DNA from: Paramacrobiotus metropolitanus
Lineage: Eukaryota > Tardigrada > Eutardigrada > Parachela > Macrobiotidae
Assembly (NCBI RefSeq): GCF_019649055.1
Contig: NW_026570343.1
Coordinates: forward strand, 1 to 64,000
Direction: 5' to 3'
DNA length: 64,000 nucleotides
In this document: positions 45,201 to 57,000 of the stretch, in pieces
Position numbering within the stretch: position 1 is the stretch's first letter
How the letters are laid out: each line of letters opens with the position of its first letter
The notes under the pieces: generated by a model
Told to the model about the DNA's origin: nothing
The model's database searches: none
The model's input: only the letters and a program-made list of their open reading frames with translations
Translations under genes and position numbers: made by a program

Positions 45201-48200
45201 TACTGTGTTTAATTGTCTGTTTCTCATTTTTACCATTTTATTTGAATTTCTGGTGACCACGCTGTTTCGCAGTATATATGTAGCGTTATTTTCGATGATA
45301 AACGGAATTTCGGAAATTAATGATTTGTCTGTTAAATGATACTGAGATCAATTGATGTTTCTTTTAATGGATATTCGTTTTTCTTTTAATGGATATTCAG
45401 ATGAGTGGGTATTTTTCTTTTAATTAATATGTGAATAAATTAATATTTTGGTGGTAGCTAACATTTAATTGATATTTTCTCGTTAATTAATAGTTAAGTG
45501 GATTACTAGTTGTATTTTAGATAATTTTTAAACCAGTTAATATTTATTTGTTAATTTTTGCCGGTTGAATCGGTTGTAGCCAGTTTCACGGTGATCGCGG
45601 ACGAATTCCCCAACTCGGTGTCGACCATGTTCGGGACGTGCGAGACCTTCAGCGGACTGGGCTTCATGCTGGGCCCGGTGATCGGCGGTAGTTTGTTCCA
45701 TCTGGGTGGCTTTAAGACGCCCTTCCTGGTGCTGGGTGGCGTGGTGATACTGTGCGGATTATTGGCGCTGAAGACGCTGCCGCTGAACAAAACCAGCCGC
45801 GGCCGCGACTACGGCACCTTCAAGAATTATATCAAAATCCCCGCCGTGCTGGTGACGCTCTTGGCGGTGTTCACCATCACCTGCGGGATGGGATTCATCG
45901 ATGCATCCTTTTCCAATCATCTCAGACAGGTAAAACCGCGGACGTTGACGATAATTAATAAAATAATTAAATTTGTTAGTATTATAATAGTAACATTTTA
46001 TTAGCAGTAATAAAAGTCTAGTTGCACTAATTAATTGCATTGTACGAATTAAAAAAATTAGGTAAAATAAATTATATGGCTGTCTAAGTGGGATTTATCC
46101 GTGCATCCTTTTCCAGCCACTTCAGACAGCAATGATAGGGCACCTTTTAAAAGAATCAATTTATACTAACAATATGTAAAATTAAAATCTTTCTTTAAGC
46201 GATTCAACCGAATAAATTACATGATCCTGAAATGTTGTTTGCCGTGGAAGGATTTATTCAATATGAAATGGAATAAATTTTGTCCAAGAATGTGTTGTTC
46301 AAAGCACGGAATTACTTCGGGTGTTTTAAATTTTTTCGGAAAATTGACATTGACAGGATTATTTATTGGAATCCGATCGCTTTTAAACTGTACTGAAAGA
46401 TGATTATTCAGAAGCTTTCTACCTCAAAAACTTAGGAGCTGACGTGAGCAATTAGACATGCGTGATGTACGTCATGGCACAGATGAATTAGCGTGGCATA
46501 ACGTTGTGGAGTGGCTATAGTTGGAGTACAAGTATACCAAATCCCCTTCACAATCAGTAACATTTTGAATATGAATATTCCTTGCAATTAGCAATATTTT
46601 TATGTAGTTTACTTTTATTTTGATTATTACGGTGCTTACTTTCTGAAAACGGTAAATAATTTCTTTGGTGAACGGTAAATAAATTTTGGAATAAATAAAG
46701 TGGTGGAACGTTTTTACTGGCGATGAATCCATTGCATGAAGCGCACTATGTACATACTGTTCTTTTAAAATGGCGATAAAGCGTAGTGCAACGGCATTAA
46801 AGAGACCATTACAGAACGTTAAATTCAAGCATGTGATCACAAGATCGTGTAATAGTTAAGAGTTGGCTATTTTGTTTTGCTTCTAGAGATCGAATAACGG
46901 CGTTTTGTTTTTCCCCTATGCCCTTTTTCGTCGTCTTTTAAGCGTTTGGAAGTTTTATCTAGATTCTCAAGTTTAGCTGCTGATTAATAAAATTGTCCAC
47001 CGGTTGTCAACACATCTGAAGTTAGAGTTGTTTTTGTTTGCAGTTCGTCCCGCAGCAGATCCTGCTGAGTCTGGTGTTCATGATCCCGACAGCGGTGTAC
47101 TTCTTCTCGGCGCCCCTGATCGGCTACGCTCTAGACCGTTTCGGGCGGGCCTGGGAGTTCATCCTGGCGGGTGGCGTCTTCTCGGTGGTGGCCTACTTAC
47201 TCATGGGCCCCTCGCCCATCTTCCCGGCCGATCTGCACCGTCTCTGGCTGATCATCATCGGTAACGTGTGCATGGGCTTCGGCGTCGGTATGCAGCTGAT
47301 TCCGCCCTTTGGCAAAAATCTACAAACAGCCATGTGAGTGCTCATCGCTTGTAGGACAGTTGTTGACGTGGTAAACATTGAGGAAATACCGCATTTAAGT
47401 TCTACATATTAACCTAAGTTACACATTGTATTTATAGTGCATTTTTTTCCAGTAAACTATTCGACAAAATGATTGTTACTGTTTAAATATTAAACGTTTT
47501 CATTTAGCGCATTCATATTCGTATTTTACGGTACCATTAATTTTGAGCCCTGTACAAACTGTACTGTACAGTTTCTATTGATACCTGTACCATGGTATTA
47601 AAGTAGGAACATCGTGTTATTACGTAGTACAGTGGCCGGCAAGAAGGAAATACGTTATTCCACTGGAGGTTACAAGCGAATCATCTTTTCAAGTTGAAAC
47701 ATGTACATTATACTGCTACTCTCAAGTTTGATTTTGATTTACATAATTTTTTTAATCTAAAATAAAGTAATATTGCAGTTTTCTTTGCACTGTTTAGTTC
47801 TTCGCTGATGTTTAAATTATAAATCATAACTTTGTTTTTTTTTAATATTTTTATGACAGTTTATTTTTAGGTATGTGGATTGATGATTGCAGTTTTTCAT
47901 TCTTGTGGTTCTGTATTAGTTCTACTACAGAATTTTATGTTATTTTCACACGGATAATTCCTAATTCCAGTTATGCTTTCATATAGCTGCAAATACATGT
48001 GGTTTTCGTACAATTTGTTATGAATTATTTGTAATACTTAATTGGTACTATATGGAATTTTTTGATTTGTGTTAAATTTGTATTAATTTTATTTTATCTG
48101 ATTGTTGATCTGATATCCGACATTTGTCGGTGTTGATGATGACGGGTTGATCGTTTCAGAGAGCATGGATTTCCGGAGACTATTGACACATACGGCATGG

Positions 48201-48962
48201 TGTCGGGCAGCCTGAATTCCGCAGTATCCTTAGGGTGAACATAATTCTTTTAATTTTTTTCAATTGCTTACGGTTAGGAGGAACAGTTTTATCCGATAGG
48301 GCGTTTCTTGGTCCGACGATCGGGGGTGCATTCTACGATGATGTCGGTTTCGAGTGGACGCTGAGTGGCTTCGCGATACTGCAGATCTGCGTGGTACGTT
48401 CGTATTATCAGGAAAAAAAACGTAGTACAGAGGCTGTATGTTGTTCCGTCGTTGTCCTCTACCACGCATTAATACTGAAACTTCTGATAGATACAGAGTA
48501 GTTATGTATTTTCCTCGTTTTTTATCTTGATACCTTTTTTTTACAATTTTTTATTGTTAATTCTTTCGTTTTTTTTTCTGGGTTATCGTCTTTAAAATAA
48601 TATCCTTTGTATTATCGTGTTGCGGACATTATTGATGTCGTTTTTAAATTATTAGTTATTAGCGAAATATTACATTTTCGTGCCCCTGATGTTTTCAGTT
48701 GCTATTAACGATCTACATATATTTCGGTTTCTCATAATTTTACATCCGCGTTTTTCGCAGCTGCTTTTTATGGATCTTTTTGGTTTGTTATCGTGTTATA
48801 TTTTTTTCTTAATTTTTTTTGCAGACGTTGATAACGGGGATTTTATTCCTGTGGCTGCGCTACCGACGGCGCTCCGACTCCATGGGCTACTCGTCGTACA
48901 TGGGACGCCCGCGGGTGGCCTCCGCCGCCGAGGAGGATGAGCCGTTTATTTTGCGGGCGTGA
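42296..48962 (+). CDS. SLC18B1: SLC18B1-type major facilitator transporter
   Basis: Nine exons: 42296-42409, 42870-42926, 43101-43196, 43897-44062, 45580-45929, 47044-47333, 48160-48234, 48300-48393, 48825-48962. Every junction is GT-AG and in phase; the product is 459 aa, close to the 456 aa of human SLC18B1. Family marks are IFGIMQLVIFVFSFVWG, GTKFMYVSGIMVAG, the motif FPNSVSTMFGTCETFSGLGF with LGPVIGG, YALDRFGRAWEF in the second half, and TYGMVSG ... SLGAFLGPTIGG. It should have twelve membrane helices. The N-terminal DPLLSP and C-terminal acidic DEPF tails face the cytosol. Mammalian SLC18B1 is a vesicular polyamine transporter; the same substrate here is an inference. The 65-bp intron 7 is needed to keep the LGAFLGP motif. 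Confidence 0.93.
42600..42650 (+). repeat. SINE-like tRNA-related copy with boxes A and B
   Basis: TAGTGCAGTGG (42606-42616) fits box A (TRGYNNARNNG), and GTTCAAGTC (42635-42643) fits box B (GWTCRANNC) at tRNA-like spacing. It lies in intron 1 of the transporter gene. This is the best-preserved copy. Confidence 0.65.
45121..45166 (+). repeat. Echo of the 5' end of transporter exon 5
   Basis: From 45125 the intron repeats AGTTTCACGGTGATCG, identical to the start of exon 5 (45582), then continues at reduced identity through CCAACT. Even a preceding CAG sits where the acceptor would be. The copy has in-frame differences and is not a usable full exon. Confidence 0.75.
46090..46129 (+). repeat. 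Echo of the 3' end of transporter exon 5
   Basis: Forty bases match the last 40 of exon 5 (45890-45929) at about 33 positions, including TGCATCCTTTTCCA and CAGACAG, exactly 200 bp downstream. The donor GTAAAA is replaced by CAATGA, so it cannot splice as exon 5 does. Confidence 0.8.
47625..47682 (+). repeat. SINE-like copy in transporter intron 6
   Basis: TAGTACAGTGG (47625-47635) is followed by GGAGGTTACAAGCGAATC (47665-47682). The same pair of words is seen at 58321 and 58353. Confidence 0.6.
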
Positions 48963-49114
48963 AAGGGATTTGGGCGTGGATATCTGCTGCCTGTACATGC
49001 GCTGCTTTCTCATTCTGTACCATGCTGTAAAGACGAAGTAGGTGGATGTCTTGGTCTTTTTTTCCTATTAATTCAACCCGAATTTCTCCCTGGTTTCCTT
49101 TGATCTGCTGTATC

Positions 49115-49175
49115 CAAAGCGTTTCAGAGCGTTTCAGAGCGTTATGTTGCTGGCGTTTCAGAGCGTTATGTTTTG
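49115..49175. repeat. Short repeat after the transporter gene
   Basis: GCGTTTCAGAGCGTT is repeated three times over 50 bp. Confidence 0.6.
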
Positions 49176-49639
49176 TTTGATAGTTTTTTAGAGACGTTTT
49201 TATTTATTTTCTTTGATATTCTTTAACGCGGAAACAACTTCGGGATTTTTTGCGATCGTCAGTAAAATGTTACGATTTTAATTTCATCCGTTTCGCTTAT
49301 TTGTGATTCGAATTAAAAAGTTGACAGCATCGGATTTTTTCTCGTTTTCCGTGAAAACTTTTTTTTAATTTTTTTCGTTGTATTAATTTAAATTTATTTA
49401 ATCACCATAAATTTCCCGAAAATTGAGATTTTTATAATAATTTATTAATTCGTCCAATTTTGCTGTTGAATGACTTAATGCGATTTATTTTTTCAAATTC
49501 GATTTTTTTTACTGCATTTTATTTCTCCATAATCATGCAACAAGTCATGTTTCAAAGTTAGACAACCACAATTCAAAATTAAGTTGTTTATTGTTTATTA
49601 GCGTCTTAACGATGCCAGGGCTGTCCTATTGAAATTTAC

Positions 49640-50770
49640 GTTTGGCGGCCAGTTTACTTGAGATTTGGTCAAGTTTTCGCTGCATGGTGAACAATAGTTT
49701 TCATTCATTGCGCGGGCAATGTCAATTTGGACAGGCGTCGACTTGGCCGCTGTGTAAACATCCTTCGGTGCAAGGCAAACCGTGCTGGATCACTAGATCC
49801 CTGTATTACTCAATGCCACCCGTCACAACAATGAACAACGAGGTTTTTTTGTACAGCTCAAGTGTGCTCACGGTCAGCGGATATACAGTACGTAATAGGC
49901 GCTGCACAAAGCTGTACGAATATTATAATATTTTGCGCTCAGTGCACCGTACCAAGCGTACCTGTGCACAGCGGATATACAGTTGTACAGTCCGTTGTAC
50001 AAAGCTCTACTGACCAGTGAGCGAGTGCGTACCCGGTGCCGCTTGTACGTCCGGTAGAAGCTGTACGAACTCACCGTCAGATAAAAGCGCGCGCAAATCC
50101 GTACCTGCGTACAGCTCACCATTGCACCTGTGTACGTACAAGTGCATCTCGCCCACTTCGCTCAGGTCATTGATCTTTCCGTTGCGGTTCCATTAGAGCA
50201 TCTCGCTCTCTCTCTCTGTTTGCTCTTCACTGCCAGCCATGCGCAGCACATTGCTGGTTTCATTATGAAAAATGGCCCCCCATCAACCACAGCCTGACTT
50301 CCGCCGGAAATACCAGCACCGTCCATTCTCAGCGGAATTTCAATTTGACCACTCCATCATCAGCTCAAACGTGTGCTCGTACGCGCGCTTAATAACACGG
50401 CGCAAGCGGCACCCGTCCCGGTTTCCTCAGCCCGCGCATTTAACCGTTGTTTGTTCGGGTTTTTTGTGAGAAATCAGGGTTATCCATTAAAATGAATAAA
50501 TCCACAATTAGAATTACTTTGTAAATATTTAGATAGCGTTAGGTTTCGGCGTAGCGGTCAGCACAGAGCCGCGCCTGCAATGAGTTATTCGAGGTTTCAT
50601 CGATCGATTGACACAGTACGTAGACAGGTGCGCAGGTCGTCACGTACCTGTACGCCGCGCTCGACGGGTACAAACACGTATTAGACGCGGCCGTTTCAGC
50701 GCAGTCTTGAAATATCCGATGGACGCAAATCCGTATCTTTAACCAATACAAACCCTCGATGCTGATGCAC
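49640..50770. repeat. GTAC-rich word repeats upstream of the filament gene
   Basis: Words such as CTGTACGAA, GCGTACCTGTGCACAGCGGA and GCAAATCCGTACC recur (for example near 49910, 49965, 50095, 50640 and 50728), partly inverted. A TCTCTCTCTCT run is at about 50207. It resembles the word-based fold-back units but I cannot define ends. No gene is supported here. Confidence 0.4.
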
Positions 50771-51001
50771 GCACATTCCGCTCACGCTGTGAGAGAGTCG
50801 TTTTTTTGTTTAAACTTGTTTTGTGTACTGGGGCTGCTGCATTATGTAATGACCTGAAGTATCTCGGTATTGTATTTGGCTGGGAGCGTTATTTTTCGGC
50901 TGGTTTTCTTTTGCTCCGTCGCACCGTATTCGCAGCATAGTGGATGATTAAAACACTGTTGAAGCAGTGTGTGTTTTGGAACGGTGTTCTAACTGTTCCC
51001 C

Positions 51002-54000
51002 ATGGCCTCCTCCATTCGGGGCTCCACGGCCCATCTGGACCGCGTGCACTCCAAGGATGAGCTGCAGGCGTTGAACACGCGATTAGCGAAGTATATCGAC
51101 CGGATCCGCAATTTGGAAAATGAGAATGTGGCGTTGCAGGTGAGTGGAAGAAGTTTGCGGTGATTGGTGTGTTAATTGCGGTGTGTGTGGTTGTTTTTTT
51201 GTGACATGTCGATGCGTGTAACGGCAGATGAACAGGGATCGTAATCAGGTGCGCGACGTACTTTTATAAATTTTTTAACACTGCATTTTATTTTAATATA
51301 GGTGGTATGATAATCGCCCTGTTAAAAATATTACGTTAATATTCTTTTTAATAAAAATATTTTTTTGCATTACGTAAATATTTTTTAATAATATTAGTTT
51401 CTTGTATTTTAGATAGTAAAACTGTAAAAATAATTGTCGTTATTATCGGGTGACTGGAAATTGTAGCATAAATTGTTAGGCGGTAAATGCTTTTGTGTTC
51501 AATGGCTATATTATTATTATTCGCTTTTTTTCCCGGTCATTTAATGGTATTTTTGTGGCCAAGTAAGGTAGTGTGTGTGGTTCAGCGTTTTATGGAGCGG
51601 CTGAAAGAAAAACCGGCGATAAAAGCAACATGAAAAATATCGTAAATGTGCTGGTTATGCGTGTGCACATGCGCCCGGTCGTCTTCCGTTAAGCAAATAC
51701 GGAAGGAAACCGCTTTTCTCGTTTCCGATAAAATGTTGCGCAGCCGCGCTGTGCTTCCATATCTGAGGTTATTTTGTATTAAAAAATTTTCTAAGGTTTT
51801 AATAAACGAGAAATGTCCGCCATTACATTACCCCTACTCAGTATGAATTTTCAGTGTTGCGGATCCTTAATAATTAAAAATTTTAAATAATGCGCATTTA
51901 AATTTTTATTGGGCATAATAATTTTAGTTCATCTTTTAGTTCATCAGTTCAGCTAAAAAATATGGTTTCTTAAATCCGGTCGAATTATCAGTTCTAAGTT
52001 ATTTTGACTCTGTAGAATTTAAATTTCGATAGAATGGGTTGTGGATAAGCCATTACACTACATTGCTGGTTATGTGTTAGGCACTGAATAGCCGATCTTT
52101 TCGACGCAGTATTTACAAAAAAGCATGTTTTCCTAGGAATATTCGTTAAAAATTACACTATGATTTTGTGTATAAACCGGCGCTATTTTCGAACGTCTAC
52201 CGCATTCCTGTTTTTGCATAAAAAGAATAAGCGAGCTGGACTAAAAGAGATATACATAAATGTTTTGAAGTTCACCTTATTAATTAACACGGATTTCTGC
52301 ATTTGGCTCGACGGTGTGTTTTGGTAATACTACATTATTTTCTCTTCGCTCGGTTGCTTTCGCTCGGCAACATTGGCCAGCGTGGGCAGCATGCGCTGTC
52401 ATTCTGTGGAGCGGCCATCGATTTGTTTCCTTTTTGAATTCGGCTGGGTGCTGCGCTGCACCTGAGCACGGGGCCCACTCGAGTCCCGTCAACCGCAACC
52501 GTCTGCACGTCCTTCGCCGCTATCGAGTGCCATCATCCACGCTGGCACACCTGATACTTACTCATTCCGCTGATAGCCGCACCGGCAGATCGGCGTGTTT
52601 ATGTGTTGACGCAGAAAATAAAACTATGCGCAGCGCGTAAAACATCTTTACTATTTGTTGTCAGAAATGCCGGTCATTTGCCAGTCGTTAACGCAGGAAT
52701 TTTGGCCGTGAATCCGCCAGGAATTTCTCGTTTCATTGAAAAATACCGGGTTTTATCGGCTGTGTACGGAAGAAGTCGTAAACGTAGCGCCCGGCGCCGG
52801 TATCAGAAAAATCAGTTTGCTTCAGACGAGAAAAAAACTGCCTTTTTTGCGATTATAAATGCTGTTATATGGGCGTTAAAGTTTAATTGTAGTTTATTTT
52901 AGTTAATTTTTACTCGTTAAATTTTGAAAGGTTGCCTATCCTGAGAAGCTGTAAAAATTTCGGCGAACGATGATTGTTATAGTAAGTCATTTTTTATGTT
53001 TTCTAAAAGGTTTTGCAATTTTGTAAATTTTTTCGACTCATTTTTTTGCAGCATACAGCGCCGATAGACAAATCGAGTTGCCGACGAAATAAAATTACCA
53101 TTTTTTCAGCGAATATATATAGTTTTTGATCGGCTTTTCCTTTTGGTATTGATTTTAATAATTTTATATTTGTAAAGTGTATTTTTGTTTATTTGTTCTT
53201 TACTGCCAAAAAGCTGGAGACGATGATTATTTTTGCAGGATTTTACGATTTTGCTGCAGGATTTTACGATTTTATTAAGAAAGGTTTTATGATGTTTTTA
53301 AATTTTTTAATTTTTTTTGCAGCGTCAGTTGCAGACGGCGGAACACCATACGGTAACGGAAGTGACCCGTGTATCGAAGAACTACGACGATGAACTGGCT
53401 AAACTGCGCAAACAGCTGGAAGATGTGCTGCGCGACAATGCACGCCTGCAGATGGAGCGGAACGCGTTCGAAACAGAGAACAAATCGCTGAGCAGTCGGT
53501 GAGTTAAACTGTTACAAGCAGAGCGATTTAACGGTAACCGCAATAAAATCTCCATCAGACCACTCGAGTGGGACGTTTTCGAGCACACCGGCCAACACTA
53601 GTCGCTACCGATGACCTACAAAAATTTGATACAGTATTTATGCTCGCTACTTGAATTAGAAAACCAGCAATTTTATTGCCAAGAATTTTTGTGCTGTTTT
53701 GTCGTGGTTTTTAAGAGCATTTAAAAATTTAAAAATGAGCCAGCTTATTTTCTCCTTTAAATTTTTTATTCTACATTTCGTTGCATTTGTCTTTTGAAAA
53801 AATAGAGACTATCGTCGCTAAATGCAGAAATGGCTGTTTTATTTTACGAAAAAAATTTCTGACTATTTAAAAGAATGTCAATTACATATTTCTGAAAAAT
53901 CTTTTTAAAATCCAGTTTGTTACATATTGAATTTGTATGATTATGATGTGATTGCAATTGTTCCGAAGTTTGCCGTTTCACTACACTATTCGTTGAAATT

Positions 54001-57000
54001 TCTTTTTGACGAATACTCGTTTTTTCTTGTCAGGGTTGTCAGTGTGTTTTTGAAAAATTACTGAAAAATTGTGTTATCTATATAGTTCCGTAATTTTTGG
54101 CGCTTGGCAGTCCTTTAAAAACATTAAACTTATTCGCTAAATTCTGTTTTTTTTTTATTTTTAAATACATGCATTTCTTGAATTTTATATAAATATAAAT
54201 GAATAATCATAAATTTTTTTTGTCAGTAGTTTTAGTTGTGGATCCTGACTTTCAGTTTTCTGGGACTATTTTTCTGCGCTGGTATGACGGAAAAATATGC
54301 AGGAACGCGGAACTTGTAATGTTGAAGATTAAGAAGAACATGATTTGAGTGAGAACCAGTTTTCTTTGATCATCTGCTGAACGATCAGTACTCACAGTTT
54401 GCGGTCGGGTGTGCCATGAATGCAGTTCATTTTTTCTCTGCTGTCGTGGCCAGTCGCAGTAATTTTCCGCTTGAACTTCTCGGCCGGCCACCTGTTTGCC
54501 CGCCGCGATTTAATCTGTCCATCTCCATTCACATAATCTTAATCATTATATGAACTGTGTCACCTGGTTCAGTTTTGATGCGGTGATGTTGGATGATTTG
54601 TGTGGCATTTTAATGGCGGTTGCATTGTCTTCCGGCGCACCGCAAACAAATCCGCTGAGAAACTTTTTAATTTGGCTTATCTGGAAGCGTGTCGGCAAAA
54701 GTAGTAGCATAATTTAAATTAAATTTACCATTGGTTGGATTTACTGACAAAAAATATTTTTTAAGTATCTACGTACTGCGTTAATTTCATTGGATTTTGA
54801 CGACTTGAGAGTTGAGAACAGCATCGCAAGTTTTTCGTCGCGCACTAAAGCCGAAGCACTACGATCATTCTCAACGTGAATTGGATGCGGCACACACTTC
54901 GTGAAATTAGTTCGTTTTTCGGTTTTTAATTGGCTTAAAGACGGTTTTACGGTGATTAAAATTTGCCGGAATTTCATTAAAACACAGACGCGTCGTCGTA
55001 TGGATTTAATATTGTATATGCTGTATGATGTTTTTGATTAGTGATTTGTTTGGCAGTTTAATGGTTGCTGAATTTTCTTCCGCTGCACTACAGCGAAAAA
55101 TCCGCTAAGAAAATCTTTTAAACTGGAAGCCCGCGTGTCTGAAAATGACCATTTTAAACTGTGTTAATTGTGCCCTTTATTTATGATTAATTCGCCAAAA
55201 AATGAACCTATTTTGATCGGCGTTAGTTTTCGAATTTAAAATTTAGACAGCAGTAGCGAGTTCGGAAGTGATTCGTTGGAATTTGAAGCCGACACACTAC
55301 GATCATTCACATGTCTAACAAAATTCCGGCAAACACCTTCGTAAAATTAATTTTTGTTTCTTTGGCTGTACAAGGAAATTCGGTTTTATGGTGATTAAAA
55401 TTTGGCGAAATTTAATTAAAAAGCAGCCACGTTGGCGTACAGATTTAATATATGCTGTATGATATTGTTGATTGTGTGATTATTTGGCAACAGCAACATG
55501 CCGCCGGCATCCATCGGTGCTTTGTTGCATCCATTATTCGCCTACTGATTATCATAATGGTTCGCGTAATCCGCGCAGTTTCTTATGTCAGTCAGCACCG
55601 AGTAGTTTGTTTGTTCTCCACTTGTCTGTTTCTTAAGCAGTCCGGCCTGTCAACATCAACCGATGATAGATAATTTTGTGGTTTAAGACGGAAATTGTGG
55701 TAAAACATTTTTCTTAAGAGTTACAAACAAAATTAAAATGGCGTGTATTTTAACCATTTGAAAAATGATTTATGAACGCGGTAATATTTTCTATCCGGCT
55801 TCCCGGTGTTGCTATCAAACTGGCCATTTATTTCATGGTAGTACAGTATTCGTATAGTTCGTTATGAAATTTTATTAGTTTTATTGTATCATTATTTTAT
55901 TTATATTTTAATCTTATTATTTTTTAAATGTCATATCAAGTCTGAAGCGTATTGACGATATGAATGTAATTGGTCGTAGTGCAGCGGCATATTGCCCGGC
56001 AAATCTGATGGTTGCAAAACGTTGATTATGATTTAAAGAATAAGAAGATAATGCCATCTGCGAGCGATACGTTTTTTTATCAATACGCCAGTATTGCAGC
56101 ATATTTCGTTTTATAAGCGCATTCATAGAAATATTTTCAGTAAAATATGTAATGAAAATCTTTAATGCCGAATAATATCGTGCTATTTCATCTTTACGTT
56201 GAATAAGTACTTTAATATTATTTTTTTCATTTTATTTCAGTGGTGCAAAATTTTATTAATTCGTACTTTTTTTAAAATTTTAATACGTTCGTATGCGAAA
56301 TTGTTTTAATATTTTTTTAAAAAATACTCTTTTTGCTAATTTCAACGATTTTTATATTTTGGTATTTGATTCATAAAATTTTTATGATATTTCGGTTATA
56401 GAGCGGCGACGTTGGAGCGTCAGAACGCCGCCCTGGAAGCCAAACTCCGACAGGCCGAGGACACCATCGCCGACCTCCAGCACCGACTGTCACAAGCACT
56501 GGACGCGCGCCAACAGCTGGAGAGCGACAACAAAGTGAGCCTGTTGTTTTACCGTTCAACCGGCACGGTAATCTGCAGCGTTGTGCTGTTTGTGTAGGAC
56601 CTCCGCGTGCAAGTCAACACTTTACGCGCCCAAGTACAGCAGCTACAAAAAGACTACGATAATGAGCGCGTCCGCGTGGCCGATCTGGAGAACAAACTGC
56701 AGACCAAGGAGGAGGAGTACGAATTCGAGAAGAACACGCTGCATGAGGTCAGTACGGCCGGTCACTTCCGGTGCAGCGTAAATAGTGGTTCGTCAGTTTG
56801 AAAATAATTTATTAGCGATTTTAAAAGAATTTTCGTGTGTTTTTCTAAATACTTATGCCTTCGAGTGGAGATAATTCCCGAATCCCAAGGGTAAATTAAA
56901 GGCCAAAAAGGCAGTGTGATAGTCATTACTCATATTAGTATGTTTTTTTTAATGCGACGCTAAAATTATTTATTTTAATTTATCGTGTGTGTTTTCATAT

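Noticed and set aside
52314-52902. Open frames of about 100 codons in filament intron 1
   Set aside because: No motif, and they lie between well-defined exons of the filament gene.
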